Assembly: GCA_003003925.1 (NCBI GenBank)
Contig: PVWP01000002.1
Coordinates: forward strand, 434,001-498,000
Reading direction: 5' to 3'
Length of the DNA: 64,000 nucleotides
Origin: Aphanothece cf. minutissima CCALA 015
GTDB taxonomy: Bacteria > Cyanobacteriota > Cyanobacteriia > PCC-6307 > Cyanobiaceae
Shown: positions 56,897 through 64,000 of the stretch, piece by piece
Layout of the letters: the number at the start of each line of letters is the position of its first letter
How positions within the stretch are numbered: position 1 is the stretch's first letter
Made by a program: the position numbers and the translations under genes
Notes under the pieces: model-generated
Told to the model about the DNA's origin: nothing
The model's input: the letters and a program-made list of their open reading frames with translations, nothing else
The model's database searches: none

Positions 56897-57355
56897 TCAG
56901 GGGAGGAAGGTGCAGGTGATCGTGCCGTTGACGGCCACCCGCAGCATGGCCTGGCGATGGGTCTCCTGGGCCTGCTGACCCAGGCACAGCACACCGCTGG
57001 CGTCGCCGGTCCAGGAGCGGCTGTTGATCTGCCGGGCCGAGGTGCCGTTGCAGTTGCGGGTGGGCCCGCCGCCGGGCTGGGCGACCACCACATGCAGTCC
57101 GGACTTATGGGCCACCGCGCACTGCTCGGCGAAGGCGACCGTCTCCAGGATGCTGCTGGAAGCTTGGGCCACAGCGCGGGCGCGGAGGTACTGGGGCAGG
57201 ACCACCGCAGAGAGAAGGCCCACGATGGCCGCGACGATCATCAGCTCCAGGAGCGTGAACCCGGATGCTCCGGATTCCCCCAGCCGTACCGAATGGCGGC
57301 GGTGATCGCCGCGGACAAAGGGCAGAGAGAAGACGGGGAAGGGGCTCTGGAACAT
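56897..57355 (-). CDS. Type IV pilin-like protein with long leader
   Basis: About 152 aa from ATG 57355 (57412 also possible). The prepilin site is GFTLLELMIVAA (cleavage after Gly, Glu at +5), preceded by ~31-50 residues instead of the usual ~6-15. A single hydrophobic helix follows (IVGLLSAVVLPQYL), then a small globular domain with cysteines in EQCAVA, NCNGT, VLCLG and TCTFLP. It should be processed by the prepilin peptidase encoded at 26.8 kb. It may be a minor pilin or a competence/secretion pseudopilin. Confidence 0.85.
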   Translation of the reverse strand: MFQSPFPVFSLPFVRGDHRRHSVRLGESGASGFTLLELMIVAAIVGLLSAVVLPQYLRARAVAQASSSILETVAFAEQCAVAHKSGLHVVVAQPGGGPTRNCNGTSARQINSRSWTGDASGVLCLGQQAQETHRQAMLRVAVNGTITCTFLP

Positions 57356-57577
57356 CTCAGGCGTGGGGATCCCCTTCTGTCTCGTCCGGGTGAGAATCAG
57401 GGATACCAGCAACAGACCGCCACGAAAAAGGTCGTCCTGAAGTTGATCCTGAAGCTGAAGAACATCCGCCAGGGCTCACTCCAGAGACCTCACCGTGGGT
57501 GACAACGGGGATCTTACGGGCGATCCACAGAAAATCAACCGGACCGGTCCCCGCTCACCAGCCTGACGTCATCAGGC

Positions 57578-58956
<1,379 letters not shown>

Positions 58957-58957
<1 letters not shown>

Positions 58958-59550
58958 CAGCGGGACGCCACCACTTCGCTGTTGAGTTCGTTGAAGCTCA
59001 AGGTGGCGCTGTTCCCCGAGCCCGGCGCCATCGGAATGCCGGTGGCTTCGCTCACGGCCGTGTTGATGGCATCGACGCTCACCTGGCCATGGCGATCGAA
59101 GACGACGCGGCCGGTGCCGTCGATCACCACCACCTGGGGGATCAGGCCGTCCCAGTAATGGGCCGGATCGGCCACGCCGGCGTCGGGCCGGTTCTGGAGC
59201 GGATCGGTGACCAGGGGGATCAGGTCGACGGCATTGCCCCAGACCCGCTGCAGCTCCGACACCACCGGCGAGAACTGCTTGCTGACGCTGCTGTCGTCGA
59301 GGTAGTAGACGAGCACGGCCACCCGGTGCTCGTCGAGGGACTGGGCCAGGCTGCTGCGGGGCGGCACCAGGGAACCGTTGCCGGCGTAGAGGGCGAAGAT
59401 GTTGCCGTCGTAGCGGTCGTTCTCGAGGCTGGCCGTCGCCTCGCCCGGGGCCCAGAGCAGCCCCAGCACCAGGGTCAGCAGCAGGGCCCAGAGGCCGGCG
59501 AGGGGCCGGGAGCGCGAACGGAGCAAGGGGAAGCGGGCAGATGGGCACAT
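58957..59550 (-). CDS. Thioredoxin-like thylakoid protein (photosystem I accumulation factor type)
   Basis: 197 aa from ATG 59550. Membrane/signal segment at ~15-40 (LAGLWALLLTLVLGLLWAPG). The mature domain DRYDGNIFALYAGNGSLVPP and VAVLVYYLDDSSVSKQFSPVV is a thioredoxin fold lacking a CxxC motif. I recognise the pattern from cyanobacterial proteins described as thylakoid photosystem I accumulation factors; that naming is from memory. It is followed directly by fumC (1-bp junction). Confidence 0.75.
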
Positions 59551-59572
59551 TGTGCCGTGGTGCCCGGCCGCC

Positions 59573-61267
59573 TCAGCTGCGGTTGAGGCTGCGGCCCATC
59601 CCCTGGACAATGCCGCGCCCCACCAGGCCGATCGCCCGGCCGAGCACCTGGGTCAGCAGCACCACCAGGAGGTCGCCGAGACGTTTGAGCAGGCTGCGGA
59701 GCTGGGGACCCAGGGCATCGCGGGCCTCCAGGGCCAGGGTGACCGCCTGCTGCACCCAGCCCAGCTGGCGCAGCTCGGCATCGCGGGGCTCCGTGAGATC
59801 CACGCAGTCGATGGCACCGTCGCCCAGGCGGAACAGGGAGCGTCGGCTCTCGTAGAGGTGGATCGGCCGCTCGAACCAGCTGCTCCAGCGCTGCTGGGCG
59901 TTGAGCTGGTTGCGCAGCCGTTCCAGGTTGCGGGTGGCGAGCAGCTCAGGGCGCAGCAGGTAGCGGCGCAGTTCGGGCCATTCGGCGCAGGCCGCCAGCA
60001 CCTCGGCGCTGATCAGCTCGGCACTGCGCACCAGCCAGTTGCTGAGCAGCAGCTCCAGGTACAGGACCGCCTGGGGCTCATCCGGCGCCACCAGGCGGCC
60101 GTCCACCAGCAGCGGACGGGCCTGCAGCAGCGGGCTGAGCATGGCGGCGGGATCGGTCAGCTCCAGATCGTCGGTGTCGAGGCTGCTGCGCTGCAGCAGG
60201 GTCTCGGCCACCGGGCAGAGCCGGCCCTCCATGGGCAACTGCACATAGGACCCGGCCATGGAGCGCAGGGCCTGCTGGCGCAGCTCGGGCTGGAGCTCCC
60301 TCCAGAGCCGCTCCAGCTGCTCGCCGCGGGGATCATCCTGCAGCAGACGCTGGCGCAGCCGATGGAACTGCTCCAGCAGTCCCAGCAGCAGGTCGCTGCG
60401 GCGGGAGGCATGGAGGCCGTCGAGGGCCAGCAGCTGGCCACTGTTGTTGCTGGGGCCGGCGGCGGCGGCCTCCGTGAGCCGGCCGCGCAGGGCCTCCCAG
60501 AGCCCTTCGGCGGTGCGTTGCCGCAGGGTGATGGCCACCCCGTGGGCCGGGCCGCCGAGTGGGGCGCTGGGCACGCTGGCGTCGGCGGACGGGGAGGGCA
60601 GCCCGGCGGGGCCGTCGAGGGGCTGGCCCCAGGCCAGGCTGACGGGCCCCCAGAGCCAGAGCAGCAGCCGGCGGGCCAGCCGCAGCTCCCGCACCCGGCC
60701 CTGCAGCACCAGCAGCGGCAGCAGGTCGACCGGCGGCGGATCCAGCAGGCGCAGGCAAAGGCGGAGTTCGGCATCGATCTGCTGCAGGCCGCTCAGCAGC
60801 AGCCACTGGCCCAGGCCCATCGGCACGGAGGGCCCGGGGTTCTCGCCCCGTTGCGTCGCGGCGATGGCCAGCACCCGGCCGCCGGCCAGCAGGGTGCTGA
60901 CCGCCTGCCGCAGGCTCTCGGCATCGGCCTGCTCGATCAGCCCCTGGGCCGGCAGCTGCAGCAGGACATCGCTGCCGTAGGGGTGTGTCGCGGGCAGCAG
61001 CAGCAGCAGCGGCGCCGGGTGCCAGCGCTCCAGCAGCCGGCGGCTCTCGGCGTCGAGGGCCTGGGGTTCTGGCAGGCTGCCGAGGTACCAGAGGACGAGC
61101 TGGGGTGCCCCCTGGAGCTCTTCAGGGCCGACCACCCGGCAGCCGCCCCATCCATCGGAAGCCGCGCCGGAATCGTCAACCTCCAGCCAGCTGGTGAGGC
61201 CGGCGCGCTCCAGGGGGTCGGCGAACAGCAGCAGCTGGGGCAGGGGCCGTGCCGGACGTCGTCCCAC
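59573..61267 (-). CDS. DUF3685 family protein
   Basis: 564 aa from GTG 61267. The N-terminal ~120 residues resemble a receiver-like flavodoxin fold (LLLFADPLERAGL) without clear phosphorylation Asp signature. The rest is a large helical domain rich in Leu (LLSNWLVRSAELISAEVLAAC, RYLLRPELLATRNLERLRNQ) and a C-terminal hydrophobic stretch (LGDLLVVLLTQVLGRAIGLVG). Shared by cyanobacteria and plastids (ycf55-like); function unknown. A 22-bp gap separates it from the thioredoxin-like gene. Confidence 0.72.
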   Translation of the reverse strand: MGRRPARPLPQLLLFADPLERAGLTSWLEVDDSGAASDGWGGCRVVGPEELQGAPQLVLWYLGSLPEPQALDAESRRLLERWHPAPLLLLLPATHPYGSDVLLQLPAQGLIEQADAESLRQAVSTLLAGGRVLAIAATQRGENPGPSVPMGLGQWLLLSGLQQIDAELRLCLRLLDPPPVDLLPLLVLQGRVRELRLARRLLLWLWGPVSLAWGQPLDGPAGLPSPSADASVPSAPLGGPAHGVAITLRQRTAEGLWEALRGRLTEAAAAGPSNNSGQLLALDGLHASRRSDLLLGLLEQFHRLRQRLLQDDPRGEQLERLWRELQPELRQQALRSMAGSYVQLPMEGRLCPVAETLLQRSSLDTDDLELTDPAAMLSPLLQARPLLVDGRLVAPDEPQAVLYLELLLSNWLVRSAELISAEVLAACAEWPELRRYLLRPELLATRNLERLRNQLNAQQRWSSWFERPIHLYESRRSLFRLGDGAIDCVDLTEPRDAELRQLGWVQQAVTLALEARDALGPQLRSLLKRLGDLLVVLLTQVLGRAIGLVGRGIVQGMGRSLNRS

Positions 61268-61330
61268 GTTGCCAGAGAAGGAATGGCCCGACCTTAACCA
61301 AGGCGCCGGGCTTTCTCCAGTGCCACCCCT

Positions 61331-61825
61331 TCAGGAGGGGCGGGGCCGGCCGGAGAGATGCAGGGTGTACGACTCGATGGCAAAGCCCGTCTGCTCCTCG
61401 ATCTGCTGGAGGAGATGGTCGGGCAGAAGAACATCAAGGTCGTGGATCTGGCCGGACTGGGTGCAGGTCAGGTGGCTGTGGGGATCGGCGCGATAGCCAT
61501 AGAGACGGCCACTGGCCCGCTCGATGCACTCGATCACGCCGGCCGATTGCAACGCCTCGAGGTTCTGATAGACGGAGGTGTGGCCGATGTGGCGGCCCTG
61601 GTTGTTGAGCTTGTCGAAGATGTCGCGGGCGGAAAGATGGCTCTTCTCATCCCAGAGAAGATCCAGCACCATGCGCCGCTGACGGCTCAGCCGCATGCCC
61701 AGATCCCGGCAACGCTGGTAAACCTCCTCCACATGGGATGGCGCCGTGGCCACCGCATGGCGATCACCGGCCTCGCCGCGGCGGCCCGGGGCCGCGGAGG
61801 ATGCGGTGGTCGTTGAAGAAGGCAA
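61331..61825 (-). CDS. Fur family transcriptional regulator
   Basis: 164 aa from ATG 61825. Winged-helix DNA-binding region (~34-95: RLSRQRRMVLDLLWDEKSHLSARDIFDKL and SVYQNLEALQSAGVIE), then the metal-sensing domain with DPHSHLTCTQSGQIHDLD. The CxxC pair of many Fur proteins is reduced to one Cys (CTQS). The exact subtype (Fur, Zur or PerR) cannot be decided. A near-palindrome CTCTATAACAGAG sits ~25 bp upstream and could be its operator or -10. Confidence 0.9.
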   Translation of the reverse strand: MPSSTTTASSAAPGRRGEAGDRHAVATAPSHVEEVYQRCRDLGMRLSRQRRMVLDLLWDEKSHLSARDIFDKLNNQGRHIGHTSVYQNLEALQSAGVIECIERASGRLYGYRADPHSHLTCTQSGQIHDLDVLLPDHLLQQIEEQTGFAIESYTLHLSGRPRPS

Positions 61826-61845
61826 ACGCTGCCGCAGAACACATT

Positions 61846-61858
61846 GGCTCTGTTATAG
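61846..61858 (-). promoter_or_regulatory. Possible promoter/operator of the Fur-family gene
   Basis: CTCTATAACAGAG on the minus strand includes TATAAC, a fair -10, and is nearly palindromic. It is placed ~20-30 bp ahead of the start codon. The match to a known Fur box is weak. Confidence 0.3.
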
Positions 61859-61908
61859 AGCAGTTGCCCGATCATCGGCATGAACGCCACAGCGGCGGCC
61901 GGCCGGGC

Positions 61909-62670
61909 TCAGGCGATCGGCAGCCGCAGCGGATCCTGGAGCCGACCGTCGCCGAGGGCCTGCAGCGCCTCGGCCAGCTCCACCCGTCCGTCGTACAGCG
62001 CCCGTCCCACGATCACCCCCTCCACGCCGAGGGGTTCGAGACTCAGCAGGCTGAGCAGGTCGGTGAGGCTGCCCACACCGCCTGAGGCGATCACCGGCAG
62101 GGAGGTGGCCTGGGCCATGGCCCGCAGGGCCGCCAGGTTGGGGCCCCCCAGGGTGCCGTCGGTGGCGATGTCGGTGCTGATGATCGCCGCCACTCCGGTT
62201 CCCTCCAGGCTGGCGGCCAGGGCCGTCGCCTCCACCGTGCTCTGCTCGATCCAGCCGCGGGTGGCCACCTTGCCCTCGTTGGCATCGATCCCCACCACGA
62301 TCCGGCCCGGGTGGCGGCCCGCCAGGTCCCGGACCAGCGCCGGGTTCTCCACGGCAACCGTGCCCAGGATCACCCGGTCCACACCCCAGCCCAGGAGCTG
62401 TTCGGCCCGCTCCACCGAGCGCACCCCTCCCCCCAGCTGCACTGGGATCTCCAGGGCCGCCGCGATGGCCTGCACGGCGGCGTCGTTGGAGGGTTCACCG
62501 CTCCGGGCGCCATCGAGATCCACCAGGTGCAGACGGGTGGCCCCCTGCCGCTGCCACTCGCGGGCCTGGGCCACCGGATCGTCGCTGAAGCGGGTGACCT
62601 GGCCGTAATCGCCCTGATGCAGCCGCACGCAATGCCCGTCGAGCAGATCGATGGCGGGGATGACTTGCAT
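61909..62670 (-). CDS. hisA: ProFAR isomerase (1-(5-phosphoribosyl)-5-[(5-phosphoribosylamino)methylideneamino]imidazole-4-carboxamide isomerase)
   Basis: 253 aa. Amadori isomerase of histidine synthesis with a (beta/alpha)8 barrel. [13 protein letters not shown] has the catalytic Asp near residue 8; [46 protein letters not shown] and VIASGGVGS are intact. ATG at 62670. The upstream open frame (to 62991) is antisense over the next gene and not coding. Confidence 0.96.
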   Translation of the reverse strand: MQVIPAIDLLDGHCVRLHQGDYGQVTRFSDDPVAQAREWQRQGATRLHLVDLDGARSGEPSNDAAVQAIAAALEIPVQLGGGVRSVERAEQLLGWGVDRVILGTVAVENPALVRDLAGRHPGRIVVGIDANEGKVATRGWIEQSTVEATALAASLEGTGVAAIISTDIATDGTLGGPNLAALRAMAQATSLPVIASGGVGSLTDLLSLLSLEPLGVEGVIVGRALYDGRVELAEALQALGDGRLQDPLRLPIA

Positions 62671-62739
62671 GGAAAGGGAGGACAATGCCGCTGCCGGACC
62701 CATCCTGTGCCATGACGCTGCCTGGATGATGCGGACCTG

Positions 62740-62964
62740 ATGGCCCCCACCCCTCCCGACCTCGCCACTCTTCACCTCGCCCCGGACGACTGGCGCCGCC
62801 TCCGGGATGCGCTCCGTTACCAGGGCCGCGATCTCCACCACCGGTCCTACGCGGTGGACAGCCGGCGCCGGGAACTGCTGTGGGAGGAGATGGACCGCTG
62901 CCTGGCGCTGGCGGATCGCATCGAAGAACATCTCGCCGGGCTCGACGGGGCCGATGCGGGCTGA
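62740..62964 (+). CDS. Small helical protein, unknown function
   Basis: 74 aa. A helix-turn-helix-like acidic/basic pattern ([21 protein letters not shown] and [21 protein letters not shown]) suggests a small all-alpha protein, typical of conserved cyanobacterial short genes. The stop overlaps the next gene, which starts at 62954. Coding is supported by its composition and the operon layout rather than a family. Confidence 0.6.
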   Translation: MAPTPPDLATLHLAPDDWRRLRDALRYQGRDLHHRSYAVDSRRRELLWEEMDRCLALADRIEEHLAGLDGADAG

Positions 62965-63733
62965 GAGGACGGGGCCCCTGCGGCTGGTCACCTATCTGGG
63001 ACTCGTCGCCCTGCTGCTGCCCATCGGCGGCGCTGGCCCGGCCCTGGCCCAGCCCCTGGCCCCGCCTCCGCTGGCGCCGCCGGCCCCACCGCCGCGCTCG
63101 TTGCTGGGGCCCGACGGTCCCGATCCCCGCGACAGGCCGCCCCCCCTGGCACCGCCCGGTTCGGTGATCCCACCCATCAACCGCCCCGATCCCCGGCTGG
63201 AGGCGGCCCTGCGGGCCCGCCTGTTCGGCGGCCCGCTGGCCTCTCCCCCCGCCGCAGCCGGCGATCCCGACCAGACCGAGTGGGAGCAGGCCCGTGCCAC
63301 GGCCACCCGGCCGGTCTGCGCCGACGTGGGCCCCCTGCGCTACCTGCACAACCGGGTCGACCTGGACGGCGACGGCCGCCTGGAGACCGTGGCGGTGGTG
63401 GTGGGCTCCTACGCCTGCTCCAGCGGCGGCTGCAGCCTGCTGATCTTCCGGGACAACGACGGCAGCCTGGAGCTGGTGGCGGAGAACGGCCTGTTCCAGT
63501 CGCCCCTGACGGTGATCAGCAACCGCCACCGCGGCTGGCTGGATCTCACCATGCCCGCCAGCCTGCATGGCGCCCCCGACGGCCTCAAGGAGCTGCGCTT
63601 CGATGGCCGCACCTACCGGCCCATGCCGCTGCCGGTGGCCGACGGCACCAGCGGGCCGCCCGGCACGGTGCTGCTGGAGCTGCTGCCGCTGCCGTTCGAG
63701 CGCCTGGGCCAGCCCCTCCCCTGCGGCCCCTGA
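62954..63733 (+). CDS. Secreted protein with calcium-binding-like DxDGDG motif
   Basis: 259 aa from ATG 62954. Signal peptide ~9-33 ([22 protein letters not shown]), then a long Pro-rich linker ([16 protein letters not shown]) up to ~residue 90. The folded part has [16 protein letters not shown], an FG-GAP/EF-hand-like calcium site, and [20 protein letters not shown]. Probably an extracytoplasmic protein; no enzyme motif. Confidence 0.72.
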   Translation: MRAERTGPLRLVTYLGLVALLLPIGGAGPALAQPLAPPPLAPPAPPPRSLLGPDGPDPRDRPPPLAPPGSVIPPINRPDPRLEAALRARLFGGPLASPPAAAGDPDQTEWEQARATATRPVCADVGPLRYLHNRVDLDGDGRLETVAVVVGSYACSSGGCSLLIFRDNDGSLELVAENGLFQSPLTVISNRHRGWLDLTMPASLHGAPDGLKELRFDGRTYRPMPLPVADGTSGPPGTVLLELLPLPFERLGQPLPCGP

Positions 63734-63771
63734 TCCGGCCCGGCCGCTTGAATGGCGCTCACCGACGCGGC

Positions 63772-64000
63772 ATGGCGATGAGGATCCTGGTGATGGGCGG
63801 CACCCGATTCGTGGGTCGCCCCCTGGTCAACCGGCTGCTGGAGGCGGGCCATGAGCTCAGCCTCTTCACCCGTGGCCGCCAGCCGGTGCCGGCGGGGGTG
63901 GAGCATCTGCAGGGCGACCGCAGCAGCGCCGAAGGCCTGGCGGCCCTCCAGGACCGACCCTTCGATGTGATCGTCGACAGCTCCGGCCGCACCCTGGAGG
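63772..64000 (+). CDS. NAD-dependent epimerase/dehydratase, CSP41-like (cut by window edge)
   Basis: N-terminal ~76 codons only; starts at ATG 63772 or 63778. Rossmann start MRILVMGGTRFVGRPLVNRL with GxxFxGR, then LSLFTRGRQP and DVIVDSSGR. The pattern matches cyanobacterial and chloroplast CSP41b-type proteins (RNA-binding epimerase relatives). The rest lies beyond the window. Confidence 0.85.
   Translation, partial: MAMRILVMGGTRFVGRPLVNRLLEAGHELSLFTRGRQPVPAGVEHLQGDRSSAEGLAALQDRPFDVIVDSSGRTLE

Overview
This window is chromosomal DNA of a unicellular alpha-cyanobacterium of the Cyanobium / freshwater Synechococcus type. The evidence is oxygenic phototroph genes (acsF, psb30, a thylakoid-type accumulation factor, ycf20, thylakoid FtsH-like protease), many cyanobacteria-only families (DUF2996, DUF3685, DUF3727, YqeG, UPF0182), very high GC, short or overlapping gene junctions, and a proteobacterial-style class I phosphoribulokinase. 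No rRNA, tRNA or CRISPR array was recognised.

Layout. 1-9.6 kb (minus strand): fmt (cut by the window edge), tldE, tldD, acsF, small cyanobacterial proteins, ubiX, an RNase II/R-family protein that has lost its catalytic residues, a split GDT1-type cation exporter and a Cys-cluster protein. 9.7-23 kb (mixed strands): psb30 lying entirely antisense inside the end of a ClC gene, recJ, a CbbY-type phosphatase, ycf20, glycerate kinase, rpmF, ftsH, a cupin, a MoaD/ThiS-like carrier, thrC, UPF0182. 23-32 kb (minus strand): a housekeeping block of fba, an oxidoreductase, accD, the prepilin peptidase, prk, leuB, lpxD and a polysaccharide deacetylase.

32-40 kb is the accessory zone. It opens with one polypeptide carrying both an alpha/beta-hydrolase and a subtilisin protease. 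A visibly AT-richer island follows, with a coupled secreted/membrane gene pair, an internally deleted hydrolase, an integron-like attC site, a small membrane-protein cassette and a second, degenerate attC-like half site. GNAT, SnoaL-like and cytochrome P450 genes come next.

40-50 kb is an envelope and stress segment: MscS-CNMP channel, secreted proteins, an inactive-looking metallopeptidase homologue, a TPR-CHAT caspase-like protein, an SDR lacking its catalytic Tyr, a periplasmic PAP2 phosphatase and a class A beta-lactamase with carbapenemase-type cysteines. 50-64 kb returns to housekeeping: proB, yqeG, ruvX, a CofE-like protein, PhoH, a pilin, fumC, DUF3685, a Fur regulator, hisA, and a CSP41-like protein cut by the window end.

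The best candidates for something not yet described are the attC-bounded cassettes with the neighbouring coupled gene pair, and the hydrolase-subtilase fusion beside them. All assignments rest on reading the sequence; no database search was run.
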